The notes under the pieces were generated by a model. The model was not told the origin of the DNA. It did no database searches and was given only the letters and a program-made list of their open reading frames with translations. This document shows, in pieces, positions 13,101-25,904 of a stretch of 64,000 nucleotides of DNA. This DNA is from Serripes groenlandicus (lineage: Eukaryota > Mollusca > Bivalvia > Cardiida > Cardiidae): the NCBI GenBank assembly GCA_031761405.1, contig JASEVX010000003.1, forward strand, positions 113,959,831 through 114,023,830, in the 5' to 3' direction. Positions within the stretch are counted from its first letter, which is position 1; every line of letters begins with the position of its first letter. The translations under genes were made by a program, and so were the position numbers.

Positions 13101-16100
13101 ATTCAGCTAATTACAGAGTTATTGCCCTTTGTTACTTTTTCTTGTCCAGAGAATAACTTTCATTCATAATAAAGGCCATCAGTGATAACAGTTTAAATGA
13201 AGTTCATGGAAGAACCAAGTTGATGAATACATGGAGTTCAAGCAAAGGAGGTGTGATTGTATTTTCTCTTTTGCTCTTTTGTTTATTTCTCTTCATTGGG
13301 TCCTCAGCATAACTGAAATACTTGAACAAATTATTGATTGCCATGAAAGCTTCTAAACTGCACAACAATTGAAAAGGCTTTATTTTCTAATTTTAACAAA
13401 GACAATCCAAAAATGAACAAAACAAGAATAACCTGATCCATAACATTGTCATTTTAAGGTGGGGTTTCTAAATACTTCGCTACCTTTCCTATCAGTGCAG
13501 CGTTCGGGGGGGTATTAATCACATTCAGTGATAGTTTTAGTTGTACCAGCAAATTTGATGGTGTGACTTTTTATCTACTTTTGTTTTCTTTTGGAAAATG
13601 TCTAAAATAATCTCATTTTGTTTTGATAGTAAGTATCTCTCATTCACAAGTTTAGAATTGAAACTTGTTGCCTTGGTAACGTTTCTCAGGAAACCAGAAT
13701 ACTTTTTAAAAAAAAAATTAAAAGTTGAATCATACCATTTATATGTATGGCTACAATTTCCATTATCATGTATGTTTTCAGTGTGCAAAGTATCACAGAA
13801 TCAGTTGACATAAATTTCCTTTTCACCAGGAATAAATCTGGTTTCTAGCATAACCAGTTTCTACAATAAATGTCAGTCTTATAGTCCATTGGTTTTAACC
13901 CTTCCCCTCATACGGCAATTCTGCAGCAGGCGACTTCAAACGTATTTTGTCAAAACATAGAAAATCTCCATAATTGAATGGATAACCTATGACATAAAGT
14001 GGAAAACATTGTGGAAAAAGGAGAAATTGCACGTTTTGTGCAATTTCTTCTTTTGTCACTATGTTTTCAAAAAGCCGTCTGCTGCAGAGGCGTCAGAACG
14101 CGTCTATATAAGGGAAAGGGTTAAAAGATAAATAGAACACTACATATACATGTAGTTGAAAGTGTATTAGTATTACTCAGAATGTAATAACTATATTAAA
14201 ATCATTTTATGTATTATAGGCCGGTGTTCTTAGCACTTTTTAACAAAGATTTGTCATTGTTATTCATATTGTTGTTTTTGTTTCCTAAGTGGAATGATGG
14301 TTGACTCCCCCGTCAAATCACCGGAGGATATTACCATGGCAACAAGAATCGCATCTCCAACAATGCAACAGCCAGTTAAGAAACAAGCTTCTGTCCCTCC
14401 AGTATCAAACTCCCCAATTCTCCCAATTCCTGATGTTACAATGAGTCCTGCATCTGCCTCCAACACGCCTCCTGATGTTTCCATGGCAACAGAACCTACT
14501 GAAGTCATAGCAACCAAATCTCCTCCTATTGGTGTGCCACTACATACTCCGTATCCTCGTAATATATCTGAGGGAGAAATGCAAGTTCTTCAAGATTGTC
14601 TTCATCGATGGAGGACAGAAGTTGAACATGATGTGAGAGGTATGTACAAGACACGGAGTGATCAAATATATGACTTACTTTCTAACTTTTGTATTCATAG
14701 TTGATACACATTGAATGTTTGAATACTGTAATTCATCTCATTTGTATATTTCTTTATGCTTTTTTGGTGACTTGATTTTTAGCTCAAGCTGATTTATTGT
14801 GATAACCCTTTGTATGGTGTGTGGTATCCATTCTTCAACATCTTGTCCTCTGTAACAAGTGTATCAATTAGGATGAGAGTCACAGCAAGTATTCTCTCAA
14901 TGTCATCTACAAAATTCTTTCATTTTTAGCTCTACTGGCCAAAGGCCAGAAGGGCTTATGTCGTGGCGATTTGTCCGTCGTCCGTGCGTCCGTGCGTCCG
15001 TAAACAATTTCTTGTTAACACGATACAGTCTTTACTTTTGATTGTATCTCAACCAAACTTATACAGTAGTTAGATATCCATGAGAGCTCGGTTCCTTTCG
15101 AAAACCAGCCAGATCCGCCCATGTATGACTGGATTATGGCCCTTGAAATGGTCAAAATTGCTATAAAAGAGCTTGTTAACACGATACAGTCTTCACTTTT
15201 GATTGTATCTCAACCAAACTTATACAGTAGTTAGATATCCATGAGAGCTCGGTTCCTTTCGAAAACCAGCCAGATCCGCCCATGTATGACTGGATTATGG
15301 CCCTTGAAATGGTCAAAATTGCTATAAAAGAGCTTGTTAACATGATACAGTCTTCACTTTTGATTGTATCTCAACCAAACTTATACAGTAGTTAGAAACC
15401 CATGAGAGCTTGGTTCCTTTCGAAAACCAGCCAGATCCGCCCATGCAAGACTGGATTATGGCCCTTGAAATTGTCCAAATTGCTATAATTGAGCATGTGA
15501 ACACAATAGAGGCTCCATTTACTATCTGATCTTCACCAAACTTAGATAGTAGTTAAATACTGATTAGAGCTTGGTTCCTTTTGAAAACCAGCCAGATCCG
15601 CCAATGCAAGACTGGATTATGGCCCATGAAATTGTAAAAATTACTATAATACAGCTTGTGAAAACAAAAGAGCCCCCATTTACTATCCGATCTTCACCAT
15701 ACATACATGCTCTGGATTGAAAATGACCAAAGAACCATACCAGTAGAGCATAGGCCCTCATGGGCCTCTTGTTTTTAATCCATGCAGAATTCTGGTTTCC
15801 ATGGCAACTGAAAGAAAACTACATTTAAATTCTTTTCTTGCCAAGCTGGTTGGCAGCTTTTCATATAAGTTTGTAAAAATGTTCCTTGGGTGACCCTCGT
15901 TCAAACCATGTTGAATGGTATACAAACATGGCCACCAGGGGGAGGGGCTGTTTTTTCTTATATGACAAAAATGGGGAAAAAAGATTTTTGTTTGTATCTG
16001 GCCAAATTGCAAAAATATTTGTAGAAGGCCTTGGTTGACCCTTTACAAGACTTTGTGAAGCAGTGTGAATTCCAGGCGCTGGGATTGTTTTACTTTTTAT

Positions 16101-19100
16101 TAACAGAGTCTATACTACATTTCTTTGATGACATTTTGTCAGTTTCCTCAAGTTATATTAATTTGACATACGACAGACAACATAGGTTTGGTTAGTTTGC
16201 TTTGTGGCAGTGGAGCTATACTTGGCTTCTTGGGCATCTAGTATTAGTTAAAATGAGTTATTGTGGTTAACTGTGTGATTGGCATGACAAAGCACATTGC
16301 ATCCAGGGCTATCATGGTACTCTTGTTTTAAAATTGTTAAAGGCACCTACGCACAACCCTTACTTAGGAATTACTTTTTTATCTGTCTGTCTGTGTGGCT
16401 CTGGGATGCTCAATAAGAATGGCAGCCCCGGTCCGACCCTTGCTTGAACTGTAAGAGCCGGTTAAATGCGTCTCAACAATTGGAGTCGATGCAACTCTTG
16501 AGCTCCAGCAGGTGGTGTTGGTTTCATACCTTATATATTTGTATCTCAATCTTAATATAAGGTGTGGGACTAATATTATTTTTCCTGGCCTCTGTGATAT
16601 GACCTTGGCTGTTGAAAGCAGCGGAAAAACCTAGAACAAACAAATCGTCTGCCTGTCTTATTTGTGTTCCTGACATCTGTCCTAGTTCAAAGTTGGTACT
16701 TACCTATTTCCAACATACAACAATTCTGCAGCAAATAACTTTTAATAAATCTTGTCAAAAATATGGAAAGCTTATATATATATATAGCAGTTTTCCTTTT
16801 GCCAAATGTTTTCAAATGTTTTCAAAAGCCAAAAGGGCTACTATGATATGTTTTTAGGGTACTCATGTTGAAATATTTGATAAAGTATTTTCTTTCTATT
16901 TGAATCTATTCTATCAGAGCTGCAGAATAATATAAGTGACCTTGAAGAGACCATTAACCAGATGTATGGAGATGATAAAATGAAAATGGTATTTTTTATC
17001 TTTATCCTTTCAAATATTCCTATTCATTTTTAGCTCGAATATTCAAAGAATATGAGAGCTATTCTACTGACCCTGGCATCCGCGTCATTCCTTGGTTAAG
17101 GTTTTGCATGCAAGTACAGTCAAACTTGTGATCAGCAGCCACCCAAGTGACATGATAAAACTGGCTGCTTAAGACAGGTGGCTGCTGATCACAAATTTCA
17201 TGACTTGATCAGATTTGTTCAAGTTTTGTCAGTTCACATAATATTACATGTAACTGTTAGGAATAGTCATTACATTACAAATAGTAAATTGTTATGAAGA
17301 TTTGTAGCTTTTTTCGATCAAATATTTTATTGTGCTATCTATTCTTTAGATTAAACCGACGTTTACAACTAATTTGACAATCAAATATTTGTTACTTTAC
17401 TTTGAAATTCGCCGAATAACGTAGCCGGAAAAAATAGCGTTCGAATCCATGTCTACATCTTGCAGAAAATTTTATAAACTTGTTATGAAGATTTGTAGCT
17501 TTTTTCGATCAAATATTTCATTGTGCTATCTATTCTTTAGATTAAACCGACGTTTACAACTAATTTGACAATCAAATATTTTTTACTTTACTTTGAAATT
17601 CGCCGAATAACGTAGCCGGAAAAAATAGCGTCCGAATCCACGTCTACATCTTGCAGAAAATTTTACTCGATAATCTTTAGATTTAAAATGTAACGGGAAT
17701 ATAAATTGACTTGTGGCTTCAAAGTGGACATTAACTTTCATTTTAACATATGAATGTACTGTCTTTCGGTCATAAACGCTCATAAATATCTTTTTTCAAT
17801 TTATCAATTTTGCCTGACATCGTAAACAGAAAAGAAACCAAAATCGCAACTTCTTGTTGAGGAATCATGAACCTATCATTCGGCACATGTCGGCTGTTTT
17901 CGGTACCATAGATCTAACATGTAAACAGCTTACGCTTATAAAAAAAACCGGATAATGTGATTGTCACAGTATGCTTTATTACCTGTTTGTATTAAACACC
18001 GATAATTTAACACCTTGCAAATCCAAGTCGTGTGTTGATTGACCGTTGAACACAATAAGATTACAGTTAATCTCGACCAATTAGTGGGGCCGTTGGCCGC
18101 GATTCAAAGGGGACTGCTGCTCAAGGCAGTTTATAGAGTATAATTGGTTGGGAGGGATTTAAAGTGACCGTTTAACGCCGGTGACCACTGATCGCATGTT
18201 TGACTGTACATATATTTCAGACTGTGATAATCGTCAGTTAGAAAGAAACTTCTCACTATTTTCATTACAGCATGCATACCATCTCCATGCAGTGCTAGTA
18301 CATGAGGGTCAAGCTGCATCGGGCCATTACTGGGCTTATGTTTTTGACGTTGTAAAAGAGAAATGGCTAAAGTTCAATGATATCACTGTAACGGAGGCCA
18401 CATGGGAGGAGCTGGAGAAGGAGAGTGTTGGAGGATACCATAATGCTAGTGCTTACTGCCTCATGTACACCAAAAGAGCATGTTTTACTCCAGATACGGG
18501 TAAGTACATAGACTTCCTCGGTGGTGAAGTGGTAGAGCATCCACTTTTTGGTGTGGGAGGTCGCAGGTTCGATCCCTATCTCGGTCACACCAAAGACTTA
18601 ACAAAATGGTAGTAAAGGTTCCCCCTTTGGTACTTAAGGTCATGGGATAAGCATTACAACTGACTCGCTTGTGTCAGGATAGATGGACCAGTGGTATGGG
18701 TAACGTACACAGGAGATGCTTTGATGAAGCTGAAAATTGTTGAAAGCAGCATAAAACACTATTAAAACCTCATCCCAAAACTGGAGTTTTGAAATAAACT
18801 CTTTCCAGGATACGGACATCTGTAGAAAGCATTATGTCAAAGTGAAAATGTTTACTAAATAAATATACTTTTTGGGTCTGTTGTATTTCCAAGTAGTCGC
18901 TTACCCCTTCCCCACCTGTAGACGCCTTTTGAAAACATCATGACAAAAGGAGAAATTGCTCAAAACGAGCAAATTATCCTTATGCCACAATGTTTTCAAC
19001 TTTTTTCAGTAATTATGCCTACAATTATAGAGATTTTACATAATTTTGAGTAGACATTTTCGAAGTCGTCTGCTGCAGATTTGCTGTATGTAGGTGTTGC

Positions 19101-22100
19101 TTAACCCTTTCCCTCATATAGACGCTTTCTGACTCCTCTGAAGCAGACGTCTTTTTGAAAACATAGTGACAAAAGAAGAAATTGCTCAAAACCAGCAATT
19201 TCTCCTTTTACCACAATGTTTTCCACTTTAAGTCATAGGTTATCCATTCAGTTGCTTGGGAAGATTGTTGTGTGGAGTACTGGTGTGAGAAAACCAGGAA
19301 ATGCATGAGTAGGTGAACTGGCTGCTGTGATATAACTGAGAAATTGTTAAAAACGGCGTTAAACCCCAATCAATCAATCAATGTTATCCATTCAAATTTT
19401 CTATTTTTTGACAAAAAATTTGCAGAATTTGAAAAGGGTTAAGGATCATTTCTCCTTGGCTTGTCACCCTTTCACTTACTGACATATTGGCAGGTGACAC
19501 TTTTGGTCCTGATAAAGATTTCAATATTTCAATGTCTATTGTTGAAGTCTTATTGTATGTTGGTAAAGGGTTAATAGCAATCTCAGTTATATTGCGTTCT
19601 TGTTCATTTGGATTTTCCCTGAGCCAGGGTTCACACAAATGACCCCTGGAATGGTAGCCCTGGTCATTATTGACTGGGGTATTGCAGCTTGAATGACAAG
19701 CTAGTGGACAGGTAGATTAGACTACAGGCTGCTCTCCAACTGACATCAGTTGCCCATTTATCCCTCAGATATTATATCAGCTTTTCCCACATACAACAAG
19801 ACTGTAGGATTAAAGTATAAGTTTTTTACTCATAAACCCAGGCTGTAGGATTAAAGTATAAGCTTTTTACACATAAACCCAGGCTGTAGGATTAAAGTAT
19901 AAGCTTTTTACACATAAACCCAGGCTGTAGGATTAAAGTATAAGCTTTTCCCACATACAACAAGACTAGGATTAAAGTATAAGCTTTGTACACATAAACC
20001 TAGGCTGTTGGATTAAAGTATAAGCTTTTTACACATAAACAAAGTCTGTAGGATTAAAGTATAAGCTTTTTATACATAAACCCAGGCTGTTGGATTAAAG
20101 TATAAGCTTTTTCACATATAACCAGATGGTATGATTAAAGTATAAGCTTTTCAAGGAATCCGCCGTGGCCGAGTGGTTAGCATTGAGGATTTTGAACTGG
20201 GCGTCCAGTGTTCAATAACCAGTTGCGGCGCAGCGGTCTAGATGGAGTGTCATTGGTCAAAACACATTTCCTAGCCTAGTACTGGTTTGTTTACACAGGG
20301 ATCATGAATAAGTCAACTGTCGTCGTGATATAACTGAAATAATGTTGAAACTGGTGTAAAACACCAATAAACAAACAATAAGCTTTTCCCACATACAACA
20401 AATCTGCAGCAGAAAATTTTAAAAACATCAAAGCAAAACTATGAAAAATATCTATAAATGATATTATAATTATTGAAAAAAGTAAAACAAAAATTGTTTT
20501 TAAAAGTCATCTGCTGCAGGTACGTCAAAAGACGTCTACATGTTGGAAAAGGTTAATTAAGTTTAAGGTTGATACATTTTTTCTTTAAATTTCATTTACT
20601 CCCACATACAACAAATCTGCAGCAGATGACTTTGAAAACATCTATTAAAAATAAGAAAACTTGTCTATAAATTGAAGAACAATTATTCATTTACCTTTTT
20701 TCACTTGTAGACTCATTTTGATGCATCTGCAGCAAACAACTTTTAAAAACACAGTGGAAAAAGAAGAAATTGCTCAATTTTACCGCAAGATTTATAACTC
20801 TTCTGAATGAAATTACCTTTATTTATAGAGATTTTCCATATTTTTGGACTCTGGACTCTGTGTAATGTATCGACCAAGATGGGTATATAGTAATGATTCC
20901 TGAAACAGAAAATCCACAGGAGGTGAACAGTGTCCGTCCGGGTTAGCCTGCATGGCATGCTTAGGTTGATCCGGGTCGATACTTTAAACAGAGTCCACCA
21001 TGTTGGTTTTCTCATGGGACGGCTCATATGTATATTCATCAAATAGAGTTGATAACATTGGTAAAAGATGACATTTCTCATAATAAGCATATCCTCGTTT
21101 TGCCACAATGTCTTCAAAAGTTGTCTGCTTCAGGGTCATAGAAAAATGTTTATAAGTGGGAAAGGGTTTAGTGACACTCAGCCTTTTTGGACAGTTTCGA
21201 TCTGTGCATCACCACAGCCATATTAAGATCTACACTGTACATATGAGCAATTCCACGGGAAAACCAACATTATGGTTGGTCTCTGCGTAATGTATCGACC
21301 CAGATTTATCCAGGTCAATACATTCCGACTTGGGGAGATGGAGGTATAGAGAAAGATTCCTGGAACAGAAAATCCACGGGAGGGGGAAAGTGTCTGCCCT
21401 GATTAGACTGCGCAACATGCTTAGGCTGATCCGGGGGGATACTTTACGCCGAGTCCACAATGTTGGTTTTCTCGTGGAAAAGCTCATATATCTCTTACAT
21501 AACGAGGGCTTGGCGTGAAACGGTTGTAACTTAAATTGGTATTTTTTTACCAAGGTTAATCACCTCGCCATAAAGTCTTTATAATCATTAAATCATTTTA
21601 TTGGTAAACAATGGAAATTTAGGTGCCATTGCTCAGAATTTCCTCATTCAATGGCACCTAAATTTACAAAGGGGTCAAAATTGCCCCTAAACCAGGGTTT
21701 TCAAAATAGGTTTTTAGTTACGACCGTTTCACGCCAAGCCCTCGATAAGCTTGTAAGAAGATTCCGACCGAGACTGAGCAGAATTACAGGATGATCTGAG
21801 CCCATACTGTACCTTTTCACATGAACAGACTCTTTTAGCTTTTTTTCCACTACAGGTGAACCAGAAGCCAAGGTGACCTCTGACCTTGAGAATCTTTCAG
21901 ATGACCTCTGTGAGGTTGTCCAGTTAGACAATCGACTCTTCACTGAGGAGATAGACAAATGGGACAAAGAAAAAGCCAGGAAAGCTTCAGGAGGAGGGGA
22001 CTCTGGTGTAACTGTAATAGAAGATGCAAAACCTACTAAACAAGGTATCATAATTCTGTTTCCCCCCCTTATAAAAATTATTATACCTATTCAAACAAAG

Positions 22101-25100
22101 TTTGGTGGGGTGTACTCTTTACTTTAGCTTAACCCTTTCCCACATACAACAAATCTGTAGCAGACGACTTTGAAAACATAACGACAAAAACCTGGAAAAT
22201 CTCCATTAAAGATAGCTTAATTGTTAAATAAAGATAAAAACATTGTGGCTGAAGGAGAAATTGCTCATCAATAGCAGTTTCACCTTTGGTCACAATGTTT
22301 TCAAAAGTTGTCTGCTGCTATTTTGTCAAATGTGGGAAAGGGTTAAACAAAATTTGTTATACCTCTACTGTGAACCAAGCTTTCAACTTATATTAATCAC
22401 CCTTGATGTCGACTTCCTGGAGACTTAACCAGTACTTTTGCCTGGAAAAATTTCAAAGGCAGAACCCCTCATCACATGATTCAAATACGGGACCTTTGGT
22501 ACAAGAGGCTGATACTGTCCCACTGCACCAGTACGCCATGAAGTTTGTATTCGTTTAATTGAAACTTGGTACACATACATGATAATTATGAATGTGTTAG
22601 CCCTTTTCCACATACAACAAATTTGTAACAGACGACTTTCAAAATGTCTACTCAAAAATATGGAAAATTTCCATAATTGTAGGTTTAATTATGAAAAAAG
22701 TTAAAAAACATTGTTGCAAAAGGAGAAATTGCTCGTTTTGAGCAATTTCTTCTTTTGATACAATGTTTTCAAAAGTAGTTTGCTGCATATGTGTCAGAGA
22801 GCAACTATATGTGGGAAAGGGTTAAACATTATTTTTGCTCATATTCATATATAGTCTGGTACCTTGTGTACAATAGTAAATAAGAACATCAGGTTTATTA
22901 TTTAAAATGAAACAACTAGGTATAGAGGGTAGGTTTCATAATTGGGTATCTGATTATTTGAAACATAGACGACAAAGGGTCACTGTCGGTCAGTCTTTTC
23001 CAACTATAAACATGTTTCAGCAGGTGTACTTCAAGGATCCGTTCTTGGTCCGCTTTTATTCTTTATTTATGTTAATGATATTACTGAAAGTCTTCTTAGT
23101 ATAACATGTTTGTTTGCAGATAATACATCGTTGGCTTCAACATCTTCAGACATCAGTGATTTACAAGGTATATTAAATCATGTTTAAAAATGATTTCCGA
23201 GTGGTCGAAACAGTGGTTAGTAACGTTCAACCCAAACAAAACAGAAGTGTTGTATTTTGGTAACCAACCTCCTCCTCACCTTGTTTTTAATGAAACTGTT
23301 TTAACCCTTTCCCTCATATAGACGCTTTCTGACGCCTCTGCAGCAGACGGCTTTTTGAAAACATAGTGACAAAAGAAGAAATTGCACAAAACGTGCAATT
23401 TCTCCTTTTGTCACAATGTTTTCCATTTTTAGCTCGCCTATTCGAAGAAATAGGGGAGCTTATGTTATCACCCCGGCGTTGGCGTTGGCGTCCGCGTTGC
23501 CAGCTTGGTCAAACCTTTGCGTGCAAGGCCTTTTCTCAGACACTGTGTATGCTGTTGCTTTGAAACTTCACACACTTATTCAGGATCATTAGGGGACCTT
23601 GTATGTCAAGTCCCATAACTCTGGAATGGATTTTGACTGAATTGTGCCCCTTTTTGGACTTAGAAATTTGGTCAAACCTTTGCATGCAAGGCCTTTTCTC
23701 AGACACTGTGTATGCTGTTGCTTTCAAACTTCACACACTTATTCAGGGTCATTAGGGGACCTTGTATGTCAAGTCCCATAACTCTGGAATTGATTTTGAC
23801 TGAATTGTGCCCCTTTTTGGACTTAGAAATTTGGTCAAACCTTTGCGTGCAAGGCCTTTTCTCAGACACTGTGTATGCTGTTGCTTTGAAACTTCACACA
23901 CTTATTCAGGATCATTAGGGGACCTTGTATGTCAAGTCCCATAACTCTGGAATTGATTTTGACTGAATTGTGCCCCTTTTTGGACTTAGAAATTTGGTCA
24001 AACCTTTGCATGCAAGGCCTTTTCTCAGACACTGTGTATGCTGTTGCTTTCAAACTTCACACACTTATTCAGGGTCATTATGGGACCTTGTATGTCAAGT
24101 CCCATAACTCTGGAATTGATTTTGACTGAATTGTGCCCCTTTTTCGACTTAGAAATTTGGTCAAACCTTTGCGTGCAAGGCCTTTTCTCAGACACTGTGT
24201 ATGCTGTTGCTTTGAAACTTCACACACTTATTCAGGATCATTAGGGGACCTTGTATGTCAAGTCCCATAACTCTGGAATGGATTTTGACTGAATTGTGCC
24301 CCTTTTTGGACTTAGAAATTTGGTCAAACCTTTGCGTGCAAGGCCTTTTCTCAGACACTGTGTATGCTGTTGCTTTCAAACTTCACACACTTATTCAGGG
24401 TCATTAGGGGACCTTGTATGTCAAGTCCCATAACTCTGAAATGGATTTTTTTCAAACATTTGGATTTTTTTCTTTTTCTTTTCTTGTATTTTTCAATTTT
24501 GCGTTTAGCTCAACGTTAAAGTTTTGATTTTTTTTTTTTTCTCAATAAGTACTGGTTCTAGGGCTTTCATATTTTTTGGGGTAAAACATTTTTTTTTTGC
24601 TGGATTTTGAAAATTGGGCATAGCTTCTTCATATTTTGTTGGATTAATTTCATTTTTTTTTTTTAATTTTCTTGTATTTTTGAACTTTGAGCATTATTTT
24701 GCGTTCAGCTCAATTTTTTTTTTTATTATTTCTTGTTTAAAAATAATTGTGTTTAGCTCAATGTTAGAGTTTTGTTTACTTTTTGTCTTTTACACTTGCC
24801 TTGATAGTCAAAGCAGGGGACACAGTGAGACATTTAATTACGCGTAATTCTTGTCTTTCTTTTGTAAATTCAATTTAAATTATTCCACTTTTGGATTTTG
24901 GACTTTATACCCATGCTATAACTGTTCTGAAGTAGGCCCTGATAGACGATATCCCTGATAGGCGAGCTATATTGTCCTCCGACAACTCTTGTTAGTCATA
25001 GGTTATCCATTCAATTATGGAGATTTTCTATTTTTTGACAAAATACGTTCAAAGTCGTCTGCTGCAGAATTGCCATATGAGGGAAAGGGTTAAGTACTAC

Positions 25101-25860
25101 CGAAAATCACAATCATTTAGGTGTCACTCTTAGTCATACTTGTAAATGGCATACTCATATAGATAATATAATTGTATCTGCATCTAAACTTATAGGAATT
25201 ATGCACAAATTAAAGTTTACAGTACGTCGGAAGACACTAAATCAAATTTACATTCCCTTTTTACGACCAACTTTAGAATATGCATCTGTTGTCTGGGACA
25301 AATGTACCCAACATGATAAAGAAAGGTTAGAACATATTCAACTTGAAGCTGCTAGAATTTTAACAGGCACTACCCGATCTATTAGTTAACAAAAATCTGT
25401 ATCGAGAAATAGGATTGCTTACGTTAGAAAATCATTCTCATATTTAAAATTAAAAACAACATGGTACCTGATTATTTAAGTAATCTTTTTCTAAGAACTC
25501 AAATCACAAACGAACATTATAACCTTCGCAACCAAAATGACTTTGTAAATCTTCCCAGAAGAACTGTAATTTTTGAAAGATCATTCGTACCTGCCGCAAT
25601 TCAACTCTGGAATTCTTAACCAGTTAATCTAAGAAATATTCAATCCCTCGGGATGTTTAAACGTAAACTTTTACAAACAATGTTCCCCAAAATTGAAGTT
25701 CCAACATACTTTTTACACGGACAACGATTTCCTTTTGTTATACATGCTAGATTACGAAATAAATGTAGCGACTTAAAGGATGATCTATTCCATAATCATG
25801 TCTCTGATCATAATCTTTATATACGTTGTTTAGAGTCTGTCTCTCGTCTGTCTCTCTCTG

Positions 25861-25904
<44 letters not shown>

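Larger units (their letters stand above)
23305..25089 (+). mobile_element. piggyBac-like MITE inserted in the LINE, itself split
   Basis: TTAA at 23301-23304 and 25090-25093. Left part 23305-23429 has the GCACAAAACGTGC hairpin, right part 24993-25089 has GTCATAGGTTATCCATTCAA and GTCGTCTGCTGCAG. LINE coding continues on both sides. Confidence 0.92.

Noticed and set aside
14260..14517. Minus-strand ORF of 85 codons
   Set aside because: Antisense shadow of USP25/28 exon h, whose sense frame is supported by splice phase and family motifs.
18499..18612. Extension of exon j coding frame past 18499
   Set aside because: The extension enters a SINE; the GTAAGT donor at 18500 and the phase of exon k show where the exon ends.
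23366..24379. Serial 62-68 codon ORFs on both strands
   Set aside because: Direct consequence of the 163-bp tandem array.
24614..24847. 77-codon Phe/Leu-rich ORF that could look like a membrane protein
   Set aside because: T-rich 3' section of a non-autonomous element; hydrophobicity follows from T content.
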